DNA of 43,903 nt from Euryarchaeota archaeon UBA561. Lineage in GTDB: Archaea > Thermoplasmatota > Poseidoniia > Poseidoniales > Poseidoniaceae. The translations under genes were made by a program, and so were the position numbers. The stretch covers positions 1 to 43,903 of the forward strand of contig DANX01000070.1 of NCBI GenBank assembly GCA_002502295.1, given 5' to 3'. Below, in pieces: positions 23,806 to 33,300 of the stretch (its first letter is position 1; every line of letters begins with the position of its first letter). The notes below the pieces were generated by a model. That model had not been told where the DNA came from and did not search any database. It saw only the letters and a list, made by a program, of their open reading frames with translations.

Positions 23806-24722
23806 ACAGCGATGCTGAACAGCGGTTTGACCGCACACCTCGTCCGATGGCCTTCCCGGATAACATGGATGAACCCCGTACATTTCGACTGTCATGGAAG
23901 CCTGAGCCAGTCCCACTCAAGGCCGAAGAACGGGTGGCATCAACGGTGGTAAAACGAGGCGATTTCGGTTGGCTTTCAGATGATCGAGTTGATGCCATTG
24001 CGTCATCACTGGATGGAGAAGCGATGAACCTCGATCAGGCTCTTTCGCTACGATCTGCTCTGCTCCAACAAAAAACGGTGTATTCTCATCACAAATTAAA
24101 ATCAAAAGGAAAAGAACTCGCTCGCCACTATCGCGCAGGGACCTCGATCGTCGATCTCTCCAAAAAATTTGATTTCCCCCCGGTCAACATTTTCCGAGTG
24201 GTGCTTGAATCCATGGGGTGGTCCAAGAAACGCATCAAAGAGAGCCTTCGTAACCCGTCGAGCATGAAGCAGCGAGAACGAGATGAATTTGAGGCCGCTG
24301 AAGCCATTGACCGTGTTTCAAGCGTTGATCAATCGGAAACACAAGTCAAAGCCGACCTGTTTGAAGACATCCTGGCTGATTGGTTTGAGGAACAGGGCAT
24401 ACGTCTCCGTCGGCAACCTGAAATGGTCCGTGAGCAATCCGAATTGCTGGGTCGTCCGGTGCGCACACCCGACCTTCTCTTCCTCGATCATGTCTACATC
24501 AACGACCAACCGGTTGCTTGGATTGACGCCAAACATTTCTATGGGGCTGATGTTGAATTTCAGCGAAAGAAAATGAAGAAGCAGATGAACCGCTACATCG
24601 AGGAATGGGGAAGCGGGGCCATCATGTTCAGGCACGGTTTCTCAGAAAATTTGTTTCTCCCAGGTGTTCTGATGCTTGATGCCAGCCCAATTGATCTTTC
24701 TCGGCTCAATCCAGATGGTTGA
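23802..24722 (+). CDS. CDIN1/C15orf41-family PD-(D/E)XK nuclease (TPD domain)
   Basis: This 306-aa protein resembles human C15orf41/CDIN1 (Pfam TPD family), a predicted PD-(D/E)XK nuclease bound by codanin-1. Residues about 100-150 match its HTH region (SIVDLSKKFDFPPVNIFRVVLES, then KRIKESLRNPS). The nuclease part is at about 185-292: TPD at 222-224, the core AWIDAKHFYG with Asp242 and Lys244, then YIEEWGSGAIMFRHGF and a GVLML ending. The catalytic Asp224, Asp242 and Lys244 all appear present. Archaeal members are known but unstudied as far as I recall. ATG 23802 is chosen because it overlaps the stop of the upstream small frame; ATG 23772 is possible. The 3' end overlaps pantoate kinase by 17 bases. 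Confidence 0.82.
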   Translation: MNSDAEQRFDRTPRPMAFPDNMDEPRTFRLSWKPEPVPLKAEERVASTVVKRGDFGWLSDDRVDAIASSLDGEAMNLDQALSLRSALLQQKTVYSHHKLKSKGKELARHYRAGTSIVDLSKKFDFPPVNIFRVVLESMGWSKKRIKESLRNPSSMKQRERDEFEAAEAIDRVSSVDQSETQVKADLFEDILADWFEEQGIRLRRQPEMVREQSELLGRPVRTPDLLFLDHVYINDQPVAWIDAKHFYGADVEFQRKKMKKQMNRYIEEWGSGAIMFRHGFSENLFLPGVLMLDASPIDLSRLNPDG

Positions 24723-25737
24723 GGGACGAGATTGATGTGATGAGGCAGGCAAACCCCTGTTCTCGGATACGCTCGGCCAAGGATTTCAACGCATCCAGAT
24801 TCGTTTCCTGCTCGATGTTCCGTGGTAACACAGCGACTGAACTTCCAAGCATGCACAGACGCACGGCCATGGTGGATTGCCAACCACCCTGCTGCACGCT
24901 CTGAAGAACACTCTGGAAAATATGAGCGCGCTCGTCTTCGTCAAGCATGCCTGATGTTGTGGCAAAGGTTCTGGACTCATGCAACAAGTCCGGCCAGCGT
25001 TTTGGCGTCCAGTCACCAAGGGATAGGCGTTCAACACCCGTTTCTCCTGCTGCGGTGATGGAGCGCTGCCATGCTGGGTCGTTGATGTAGGTCGATGTGT
25101 GACGTTCCTCGAGCGGATTCCATGCCAGCACCACCGGGACTTCTGCAGTGAAACTCACGGCGTGGCCCGGCCATCCGGGTGCGCCTGGCGACAACCGAAG
25201 TTCAACACCGCCCACGGAAGCTCCGAGGACGTCGCCCAGTCCAGCACCGTGGGCGCGTTCAATCCTGTGAGCGATTTTGAGGTATTGTGAGAGACGCCCT
25301 CTTCCTGTTAAGGCGTGAATGACCCTTCCTGCAGCGATCAAGCCGGCAGCAGACATACCGAATCCCTGACTGCGTGGGCATTCCAGCCTCACGTCCAAGC
25401 GAATCGATTCATCCTGTCGAATCAAGGTGGCGTCGTAGCAGGCTTGAATCAGGTCAAGGTAGATGTCAACATGCTCCACATGGTCGCCGCTCACGTCTCG
25501 AACAGACACTTCAGGAAGCAATGGTGCCATTTTTTCTAAACGTTTGTCAGGGGTTATCCCGTTCATTTTGTTCACATCAGACATAGGCTGCCGGTGAATG
25601 GTGCCTGTTGCTTCAACGCCGTGGTGGATGGAGAAACCTGCTCCTTTGCTGCCTTGACTTCGCATCAGCGAGTTCGTCTTGTCAACTGTAAAAAGGAGCG
25701 TGATGTGTCCACCGCATCGTTCTGTGATGGACGTCAT
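24706..25737 (-). CDS. Pantoate kinase (archaeal PoK, GHMP family)
   Basis: This enzyme phosphorylates pantoate to 4-phosphopantoate, the archaeal step towards coenzyme A that replaces pantothenate kinase. It is a GHMP-fold protein of 343 aa. The N-terminus has GGHITLLFTVD and GSKGAGFSIHHGV, typical of archaeal PoK. The GHMP phosphate loop is GFGMSAAG at 125-132, followed by AHGAGLGDVLGASVGGVELR. It starts 47 bases after the Rpo3 stop in the same direction, so it is probably the last gene of the ribosomal operon here. Homoserine kinase or other GHMP kinases fit less well because the two N-terminal blocks are PoK-like. Confidence 0.88.
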   Translation of the reverse strand: MTSITERCGGHITLLFTVDKTNSLMRSQGSKGAGFSIHHGVEATGTIHRQPMSDVNKMNGITPDKRLEKMAPLLPEVSVRDVSGDHVEHVDIYLDLIQACYDATLIRQDESIRLDVRLECPRSQGFGMSAAGLIAAGRVIHALTGRGRLSQYLKIAHRIERAHGAGLGDVLGASVGGVELRLSPGAPGWPGHAVSFTAEVPVVLAWNPLEERHTSTYINDPAWQRSITAAGETGVERLSLGDWTPKRWPDLLHESRTFATTSGMLDEDERAHIFQSVLQSVQQGGWQSTMAVRLCMLGSSVAVLPRNIEQETNLDALKSLAERIREQGFACLITSISSLNHLD

Positions 25738-25784
25738 CCCTTTGTCCGAGGGGGTGGTGGCTGATGAAACCCGCGCTTAATTCC

Positions 25785-26717
25785 TCAAGCAAGAGCGGAG
25801 GACAAGTCCTCACTCAAGGCGTTGAAGCGACTCTTAAGCTCGTCAAGGGCCATGTTGAAGGCGGTGACCGGGTCAAGGCTGCCGTCGGTTTCGTACGTGA
25901 ACACATAGGACCCTTCAACGGCCTCGAGCGTGATGGCGTTATCGAAAGCGTCCTCTCGGCTGGTGCCTTCCCCAACTTGGTGAAGGGCGTCTTCAAGATC
26001 CATGACGTGGTTAACGTTGGTGATTTTTTTGTCTTTGCCGAAGAGTTTGGCATCAATGGCTTTTCCGTCCGTTGTTGTCAAGCCAAGGTCAAACAGCACG
26101 CTTGCTTTCTTTGGCTTGTTCAGAACGGCCACCCGATGGGGGCGGAAACCAACGGCAGCAGCCGGCGACCACTTGGCGTGGTCTCGTCCGCGTCCAAGAA
26201 CGGCGAAGGCGTAGAACTCGAGGAATTGGCCCTTGGAAAGGACGGTGAGTGGAATTTGCTTGTGCTCATCACGGATGTCAAAGACGGGGTCGGAGATGGT
26301 GGTGATGTCGCCAGCGTACACGGTTTTGAATTCCTCTTCGGAGTCCGGGGAAGGTCCACGGGCGGAAAGTGTGTACAGAACTTGGCACATTGGGCAACCC
26401 TTGTCCTTCTCAACAACGTCCATGCAGTTCGCGCATTCGTTAGGGAAGACCAAGCCTTCGTCGAGGGCGGTAGGAATTGGAATCATGGCCAAGCGGTGAG
26501 CCAACACTTCATCGGGAAGCACGTTGACGGACTCCACGACCTCGCCTTTGTTGTCTTGGTTGACACCTTGTGAGAAATCAACGCGAGTGATGGCCAACTT
26601 GGGCACATCGGCAATGAGTGCTCGGCGGATGGCGTTCACTTGGGACGCATCAGTTTCGCTGATCAAAATACGAATTTCATGGCCTTGCGGCCAGCCTTCA
26701 ACAATCTCGGTCTTCAT
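25785..26717 (-). CDS. rpo3: DNA-directed RNA polymerase subunit Rpo3 (subunit D)
   Basis: This is the archaeal homologue of bacterial alpha/eukaryotic Rpb3, which nucleates RNA polymerase assembly with Rpo11. Evidence is the N-terminal dimerisation block NAIRRALIADVPKLAI, the domain 2 start (VLAHRLAMIPIP), and the C-terminal return to the dimerisation fold near the end. It is 310 aa. Residues 95-111 carry four cysteines, CANC and CPMC (Cys95, 98, 108, 111). This is the place where many archaeal Rpo3 proteins hold an Fe-S cluster or have lost it. The spacing here suggests a single metal or cluster site. It follows uS11 by 19 bases. Confidence 0.97.
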   Translation of the reverse strand: MKTEIVEGWPQGHEIRILISETDASQVNAIRRALIADVPKLAITRVDFSQGVNQDNKGEVVESVNVLPDEVLAHRLAMIPIPTALDEGLVFPNECANCMDVVEKDKGCPMCQVLYTLSARGPSPDSEEEFKTVYAGDITTISDPVFDIRDEHKQIPLTVLSKGQFLEFYAFAVLGRGRDHAKWSPAAAVGFRPHRVAVLNKPKKASVLFDLGLTTTDGKAIDAKLFGKDKKITNVNHVMDLEDALHQVGEGTSREDAFDNAITLEAVEGSYVFTYETDGSLDPVTAFNMALDELKSRFNALSEDLSSALA

Positions 26718-26736
26718 CTGTGTTCATCTCCTTGCA

Positions 26737-27120
26737 TCAGACTCTTCGTCCACGTCGGCCGCCCTTTTTCTTGGTGCCATCGTGAGCGATGGGAGTAACG
26801 TCCTCAATTCGTGTGATCGTCATGCCGGCACGGGTGAGCGCTCGGATGGCTGCTTGGGCTCCAGGACCGGTGTTGTTTGACAGGTTGCCGCCTGGGGCGC
26901 GATATTTGACAATAAGTTCGTTAAATTCCTTTTCTTTGAGGGCATCAGCCATGCGCTCTGCGGCGCGAGTTGCAGCAAATTGACCACCCTTGTCTTTGCC
27001 GGCCTTGACCACTTCGCCACCGTTGCAGGTGGTGATGGTCTCAGCACCGGTAAGGTCGGTGGCGGTCATGAGGATGTTGTTGTAAGAACTGAAGATGTTG
27101 ACGATGGCTTTGCGAGGCAT
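26737..27120 (-). CDS. rps11: 30S ribosomal protein uS11
   Basis: This small-subunit platform protein (127 aa) has the diagnostic blocks IFSSYNNILMTATDLTGAE, GGQFAATRAAERMA, and the RNA-contacting C-terminus TPIAHDGTKKKGGRRGRR. ATG 27120 is preferred; the preceding GTG at 27123 is in frame. The start overlaps the uS4 stop as TGATG, so the two are coupled. It lies in the conserved archaeal order uS13-uS4-uS11-Rpo3. Confidence 0.98.
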   Translation of the reverse strand: MPRKAIVNIFSSYNNILMTATDLTGAETITTCNGGEVVKAGKDKGGQFAATRAAERMADALKEKEFNELIVKYRAPGGNLSNNTGPGAQAAIRALTRAGMTITRIEDVTPIAHDGTKKKGGRRGRRV

Positions 27121-27770
27121 CACTCAGCACCTCCTTCGATGGCTTCGGTGGAGGCTTCTCCGGCTTCGCGAACTTCTTCAGCGAATTCTGGAGTTGCTTC
27201 AGGATTGACTTCTTCTTCCTCGTAGTTCGCCGCTTCTCGAACACCTTCAATGGCCTTTCGGATGGGGTGGTTCGGATCGTTCAAAGGCGAGGCAGGGTGG
27301 TAGCGAAGTTCGCCTTCCTCGTCTCGGCTTACTGCGTACGATGGAATCGTGATTTTCTGGTCGCCAATGCAGATTTGGCCGTGGGTAACGAGTTGTCGGG
27401 CTTGCTTCATGGTGCAGGCTAGGCCCTTGTAATACACCTGGGCCTGCAACCGTCGGTTGAGCACGTCTTCGGTGCTCAGTGAGAGAATGTCGCCGAGCTC
27501 AGCGTCGGATTCAATGAGTCCTTTGTGGTTGAGTGAGCGGAGCAAATCATCGCGTTCCCGCTTGCCGTGGCCTTCGGTGGTGTCGATGTTTCCGATGAGA
27601 CGCATGGCTTGGCGTCGATGTCGTCGAAGTTGGGACTTGGCCTTCCAAATCTCCTTCATGTTCTTGAGTCCATGATTCTCCTGGATGGCGTGCTCTTCCT
27701 CAATTCGGTCAGCCTTCCAAGGGTGGGAAGGTGTGTCATACTTGGGTCGTGAAAACTTCGGTTCTCCCAT
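27120..27770 (-). CDS. rps4: 30S ribosomal protein uS4
   Basis: This primary 16S rRNA-binding protein has 216 aa. The archaeal form is shown by an early WKADRIEEEHAIQENHGLKN and an S4 domain near the middle (VLNRRLQAQVYYKGLACTMKQARQLVTHGQICIGDQKI). The C-terminal tail after about residue 170 is unusually acidic and Ala/Glu-rich, longer than in many archaeal S4 proteins. It starts 12 bases after the uS13 stop and ends overlapping the uS11 ATG. Confidence 0.98.
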   Translation of the reverse strand: MGEPKFSRPKYDTPSHPWKADRIEEEHAIQENHGLKNMKEIWKAKSQLRRHRRQAMRLIGNIDTTEGHGKRERDDLLRSLNHKGLIESDAELGDILSLSTEDVLNRRLQAQVYYKGLACTMKQARQLVTHGQICIGDQKITIPSYAVSRDEEGELRYHPASPLNDPNHPIRKAIEGVREAANYEEEEVNPEATPEFAEEVREAGEASTEAIEGGAE

Positions 27771-27782
27771 TCAAATTCCTCC

Positions 27783-28265
27783 TCATGCCTTCTTTCGGCT
27801 GACACCCAGTGTCAAGCCGCCACGTCCATTGGACCGTCCACGCTGACCGCGGACTTTGTTGCCGGATGCGTGGCGAACACCACGGTAGCACTTCATGGTA
27901 CGAAGTCGGTTGATGTCGTCCTGAAGTGAGAACCGTACTTGCTGCCCGGTTAGATGAATTTCGTTGCCGGTAGCAATGTCTCGCTGTCGGTTGAGCATCC
28001 ATTCGGCTCCGGAGGTGAGGGCCCAATCGGCGTATGACTCGATGGCGAGTCGAAGTTGTTCTTGCTGGTCTGTGTCGAGGAAACCAGCGAGAGCGTATGG
28101 GTCGAACCCGGTGTTTTTGCAGATTTGGATGGCCGTGCGAGCACCAACGCCCTTGACCGATGTCAAGGCCGTGGCCAAGGGCTTCAACCCGTCCATGTCT
28201 GTATCTGCCATACGTAGAATGTATGAAAAGTCATCACCAAGGTCCTCATCCTTTGGTCGTGCCAT
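27783..28265 (-). CDS. rps13: 30S ribosomal protein uS13
   Basis: This small-subunit head protein has 160 aa: TSVKGVGARTAIQICKNTG (helix-hairpin-helix region), and the RNA-binding C-terminus CYRGVRHASGNKVRGQRGRSNGR. ATG 28265 has AGGTGA about five bases upstream; a GTG at 28274 is in frame but overlaps that site. It is the first gene of the operon, behind a TATA-like element. Confidence 0.98.
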   Translation of the reverse strand: MARPKDEDLGDDFSYILRMADTDMDGLKPLATALTSVKGVGARTAIQICKNTGFDPYALAGFLDTDQQEQLRLAIESYADWALTSGAEWMLNRQRDIATGNEIHLTGQQVRFSLQDDINRLRTMKCYRGVRHASGNKVRGQRGRSNGRGGLTLGVSRKKA

Positions 28266-28320
28266 ATCTTTCACCTGAACGTTAACACCACAGTGTCACG
28301 CACCCCTCCGACCAACCTCG

Positions 28321-28330
28321 CATATATCAA
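28321..28330 (-). promoter_or_regulatory. Putative TATA box of the uS13-uS4-uS11-Rpo3 operon
   Basis: On the minus strand the sequence reads TTGATATATG, the only AT-rich block in the 108-base gap before uS13. It would place transcription start near 28299, leaving a leader of about 35 bases that includes AGGTGA before the ATG. Position and sequence both fit an archaeal promoter. Confidence 0.55.
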
Positions 28331-28373
28331 GACCGCGATGATGACATTCGCGCCACTGAGCCGTGAAAAGCCC

Positions 28374-29666
28374 CTAAATCAGAGGGGATTGTTCGGCTTG
28401 GCTTGGACAAACACACAGCAAGAGGATGTCACCGTGTGGGTGTTGAGCCACAAAACCCTCCCGGTCGCCATGGCGTCGCCTTAGTTGCCGGTCGAGTGAG
28501 CCTTGCATTTTTGGCTGGAGCGCCGGGTCGATGTCAAAACGCAATTTCACCGATGCCAACCGGTGCTCGAGCGCTACGCCGACCAGTTGGTCAACCGTCG
28601 TCTCGTCGAGAGAAAATTTGAGCAACTCGACCACCTTTCCAGTGGCTTGGACCAATCCCATGTCTTCCGTTTCCAATTGGAGTGGATGGTCGTGGTGGAG
28701 TTGAGGTCGGCGACCTTCGACAAACGCCCAGCGGCCTTGTTCAGAGGGAACCACGCGCTCAAGCCACTCCTGCATCAACCCGCTCTCCATCAATGCTGCA
28801 TCAAGGATGCTGACATGTTCACCACGTTTTGGTGGGTGATGGCGAACCTCTGGAGCGGAGTGCTGGCCTTTGCTCCTCAAGACCACGGGGGCATCAGCCA
28901 AGGAGGCTGGGACTCGTATGAAGCGTCGAGTAGCATGGGTGTCAGCGACGCCACCAAGCCACAGAGCCAACCGGTCAACGCGGCCCCGACCCCGAGATGT
29001 CCACTCCCACGTCCGCGCAATGCCGGGCCATGTTTCTTCCACAATGGATTCGACCTCGGTTCGTTGCACAGCCGTCAGCCGGGGTGAGAGGTCGAGGAGG
29101 AGTGAAGGAGCGAGGCTCGTTTTGGTGAAATAAGGAGCCCAGGACGCCAAAACACGGTGCAAAGGCGGTTGCATTTCTTCCAAAGCGTGTGTCCGGCTGT
29201 TTCGTGGACGAGCGGGATCCAAGTGGAGGAATGCAATTTCCATGTCCGGCTTGCCGAGGGCGGCCATGACTCCTTCAGCGTTGGTTCCATCGCCTGAGAT
29301 GATGTGGCTGTTGACGTACCACGTATCTTCGCTAGACTGCATGTGTTTGGCAACCGTCTGTATGTTCATTGCGCTTGCTTGCGCTCGCTCATGAGCAAGC
29401 TCGACGCCAAGGAGAGGGCGCCGGAGTGCAGCGCCGTAAGCCGCGAGTTGTATGCCACTCCCGCAGGCACAATCCAACACCATGCCCTGTGGGAGTTCAT
29501 GTTCTGCTACCAGCTGGGCGCGAAGGGCTGCGATTTGCCAAGGCGTTGCCAAAGGCCGCCCTTCATTGGCGTGGTGGAAGAGCAATCCTTCGGGGGCAGT
29601 CGCATCTTGAGCCAACTCAACCAACCCCTCATTGGTCGCATCAACGGGTCGAAGGGCGCGGTGCAA
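28374..29666 (-). CDS. Class I SAM-dependent methyltransferase (THUMP-like domain type)
   Basis: This 430-aa protein has the SAM-binding motif VLDCACGSGIQLAA (about 63-76) and, later, the phrase LHLDPARPRNSRTHALEEM followed by PPL. This is the pattern of a methyltransferase group that carries a THUMP-like domain (DPARR...R). The first 60 residues resemble TPWQIAALRAQ and EGLLFHHANEG, where the family contacts substrate or SAM. The C-terminal half (VLRSKGQ to the end) would be the THUMP-like RNA-binding part. The target, perhaps tRNA or rRNA, is unknown. The start is a TTG at 29666 preceded by GAGGTGGTG just after the pyrE stop, so it is coupled to pyrE. Confidence 0.72.
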   Translation of the reverse strand: MHRALRPVDATNEGLVELAQDATAPEGLLFHHANEGRPLATPWQIAALRAQLVAEHELPQGMVLDCACGSGIQLAAYGAALRRPLLGVELAHERAQASAMNIQTVAKHMQSSEDTWYVNSHIISGDGTNAEGVMAALGKPDMEIAFLHLDPARPRNSRTHALEEMQPPLHRVLASWAPYFTKTSLAPSLLLDLSPRLTAVQRTEVESIVEETWPGIARTWEWTSRGRGRVDRLALWLGGVADTHATRRFIRVPASLADAPVVLRSKGQHSAPEVRHHPPKRGEHVSILDAALMESGLMQEWLERVVPSEQGRWAFVEGRRPQLHHDHPLQLETEDMGLVQATGKVVELLKFSLDETTVDQLVGVALEHRLASVKLRFDIDPALQPKMQGSLDRQLRRRHGDREGFVAQHPHGDILLLCVCPSQAEQSPLI

Positions 29667-29675
29667 TTCACCACC

Positions 29676-30296
29676 TCAAAGCCCTACGATGTCCGTTCGG
29701 GTCATGAGCGATTCAAAGGCGATTCCCGCAGCAGCAAAAGCCGCTTCCGCCCCCTCTTCTCGGTCAAGGATACTGATAACACCCACCACGTTGCACTCCG
29801 TGTCTTTGTGGATTCGCTCCACGGCGAGAATGGAGGACCCACCCGTGGTGGTCACGTCTTCAACGATCACGACATCGCCTCCTCCCTCCAACGAACTTCC
29901 TTCAATGCCGGGTGGGTTGTTGGTTTTACGTCCCCCTCTACCCTTTGGGGATTTTCGAACCATGAACCCTCGTAGGGCCTCATCGGCTTCACTTGAAGCG
30001 ATGACAATCGCCGTGAGCGGTACGGCACCGAGTTCCAGACCCCCGACCAAGGAGGCACCCATCGCCTGTATGCGTAGATTCAGAAGCACACCCATGATGT
30101 TGGCAGCTTCCGGATGCATCATGACGGGTTTTGTGTCAAAAAACCACCTGGACTGCCGTCCGCTGGCCAAGGTGAAGGCCGTGTCTGAACCCCCATCGAG
30201 GAAGGCTAAGTCGTGCGTGAGGCGAACAAGCCGTGGCCAATCGGCGTGGTTGCGAACCGATTCATGAACGCCCATACCTCCTTCCTTGGCCCCCAT
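29676..30296 (-). CDS. pyrE: Orotate phosphoribosyltransferase
   Basis: This enzyme makes orotidine 5'-phosphate from orotate and PRPP in pyrimidine synthesis. The PRPP-binding motif is DVVIVEDVTTTGGSS (near residue 140), preceded by ASGRQSRWFFDTKPVM, GGLELGAVPLT and FMVRKSPKGRG, which are typical of PyrE. Length is 206 aa from ATG 30296; a TTG at 30326 is the alternative. It is divergent from the PolD gene across a 70-base gap. Other type I PRTases are possible but fit less well because of the ASGR block. Confidence 0.93.
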   Translation of the reverse strand: MGAKEGGMGVHESVRNHADWPRLVRLTHDLAFLDGGSDTAFTLASGRQSRWFFDTKPVMMHPEAANIMGVLLNLRIQAMGASLVGGLELGAVPLTAIVIASSEADEALRGFMVRKSPKGRGGRKTNNPPGIEGSSLEGGGDVVIVEDVTTTGGSSILAVERIHKDTECNVVGVISILDREEGAEAAFAAAGIAFESLMTRTDIVGL

Positions 30297-30366
30297 GACA
30301 TGAACTTTCCTTCTCCGTTGCGTCAACGGCCATCAAAGTGCACCGTGTTGATGATAAAGGGTCGCC

Positions 30367-33300
30367 ATGAACACTGCCCGAGTGAAGATGGCGGCGCCTG
30401 AGCAGACGGTGGATTTGGGGGACAAAAACCCCCTGATTGGCCTTGATGTTGAACGATTGGAGCGTGAGATGGTTGCCTACCATCAATGGCTTGATGAGCG
30501 AGCGGATGACGCCTATCGCATCGCTGAACTCGCTCGCCAGCAAGGGTTTGATCACAAAAACCGAGTCGAAATCCCGCGCGCCTCAGATCTGGCAGGGCGG
30601 ACTGAGAAACTCCTCATCGAGCATCTTGATGGCTACGAGGTCGCAGACGATATACGGGCTCTTCTGGACGAACATGACCGTGAAACGACCTCGATCATCA
30701 TTGCACAATCGGTTTCCAGAGGCTTCCGAGAGGCAGGTTACGATCTTGAGAAATCGATTGACGTTGGTCTTCGTGTGGGCCTTGCAGTCCTCACCGAAGC
30801 GGTCTTGGTTGCCCCGTTGGAAGGCATCAGCGAGGTGCGTCTTCTCAACAACATCGATGGTTCTCAATTCGTTTCAGTGCATTTTGCTGGACCAATCCGA
30901 GCGGCCGGCGGAACCGCTCAGGCGCTCGCCGTGTTGATCGCCGACATGATCCGTCGGGAACTCAACATCGGCCACTACCAACCCACCAACCCGGAAGTGG
31001 AGCGGGTCAAGGAAGAATTTGGACTCTACCGAGGAAATCTGCAGTATCGCCCATCGCCACAGGAAATTGATGAAATCGTCCGTGCCTGTCCAGTGATGAT
31101 CAACGGCGAATCCACGGAGCGCATTGAATGCGCAGGATACGGCAACGTGCGGAACATCGATGAGGCAAGAATTCGAGGGGGTGTCCTCCTCGTTATCGGT
31201 GAAGGCATGTGCCTCAAAGCACCGAAGATTCAGAAGCACACCGAACGTTTGAGCGTCCCGGGATGGGACTTTATCGCTAAGTTTGCAGCTCGCGGGAAAG
31301 AGGACGAACAGGATGGAGGAGCGGGCTTCAAAAGCCAACAAATCGCTCCCATTACAAAATTCATGAAGGACATCATTGCCGGGCGACCGGTCTTTGGGGG
31401 GCCACTTGAACCCGGTGGTTTTCGACTGCGGTACGGGCGCGCCCGACCGTCTGGTCTCGCGGCCGCATCGACCAACACCGCCTCGATGTTGGCGCTGGAC
31501 GATTTCATAACCATTGGAACGCAAATGAAAATTGAACGTCCGGGAAAGGCCTGCGCCATTACGCCCTGTGATGAGGCCGAGGGACCTTGGGTTGTCTTGG
31601 AAGATGGGCGTTTCCTCCGAGTGGATGATCCCAGGGCCTACGTCTCGCTTCGATCGAAGGTCAAGCAAGTCTGGGACAACGGGGAACTCGTCATTGGTTA
31701 TGGCGAATTCATGGAGAACAACAAGCGATTGGTGCCCGCTGGTTACACCATGGACTGGTGGGCCAGCGATGTCCTGGAAAGCTTGGCCACTGAAGACGAT
31801 GTTACGGTGTTTCTTCAACATCTGAGCGAGGCGCGTTCTGCGTGGCCGAGTGGATGCCCGGGCGTTCCTCCGGAGGAGTCTGAAGATCCTCATGGACAGT
31901 TTTGGGTCCGGTGCGATTGGCACGAGCAACTTCGACGATTGGACCTCACATGGCCTCAAGCCCTTGCCTGCTCGAAGGCGTTTGCTACCTCGCTTCCCCC
32001 ACCGCATAACCCGTGGTTCAAGGACCTCCCAATCGAATGGGTTCCGTCGCTGCTAAAGGAACTTGAATCAAGTTCCATCGAACCGTTTACAGCTCGTCAA
32101 GAAACCCCTGAAGGTGCTCACCCCTTGCCCGGTGACCGGCAATTGCGTTTGGTAGGTGCTGCGGCTGAATGGCGGTCAGCGGTGATGGATGAATTGGAAC
32201 CTGAAACCCTTCCACCCCTTCAATCTGGGACTTACCCGGGGCCGAAGGTGGACTTCGAACCCCCCACCATGTCGGAACACCTCCCGGAAGGGTGGGCGTT
32301 TCGCCAGCATGGTTTGGTCAAAGGTGCGATGATGCTGCTCGGTTTACCGCACTTCCACGACGGTGAGGACATTGTTGTCACGGCTGGTTGGGAATCCATG
32401 TTGGAAGGGTTTGGCTTCACCAGCGATGGGGAAGCGCCGCTTCGGACGAAAAATGCTCAACTGGTGACCGCCGAGCGAATCGCTGCCCTTCGGCAGGCAA
32501 AAATCATCCTCGATGAGGAACGGGCCCGGAAGGATGTACTGGAAAAGGAGCGCGCTACCATCCGCATCGCTGCTGAGACAGGGGCTCGCCAACGCGGTCT
32601 TGGAATAGCAGAAACGGACAAAGTTGGTCGCGCTGCTGCCGCTTCAGTTCACGACGAAGGTCCGCGGGACCCAACTGCTTACTTGGCCGCCCAACGCCTT
32701 GAAGATGAGCATGCGATTGAGGGCATAATGATCCTCGTTCGGAATCTCTCTGACCTACGGTGGGAGCACAGCGCACCCGTTCGCGTTGGGTGTCGAATGG
32801 GACGGCCTGAGAAGGCTGCGCCCCGCATCATGAATCCGATGGCTCACTCGCTCTTTCCCATCGAATTGAATGGCGGGAATCAACGTCTCCTCAACAACGC
32901 CATCGATAAACGCACCATTCGTGTTCAACTTGGCCGCCGCACATGCACGGTTTGTGGAAAAGAATCTCCGCTGCTTCGTTGCCACCATCGAGCGATGGAT
33001 GCTCATGGCGAGGGGAAAGCTGGCGAAACCTGCGGGGGCACCACCACCTCCAATCCAACGAAATCAAACGGTTATCGTCGCGGTGAGGTTCAATCCGTTC
33101 GCATGGATGAGATGGTGGAGGACGCCCGTATTCGGCTCGGCATCGACCGGTTGCCTGGACAGGTGAAGTGCATGAAGAAACTGAACAGCCGCGACCAAAC
33201 CCCCGAAGCGATAGAAAAGGGCATTCTCCGAGCACGTCATCAATTGCCCGTGTTCCGTGATGGGACCGTCCGCTTCGACATGAGCGACGTACCTACGACG

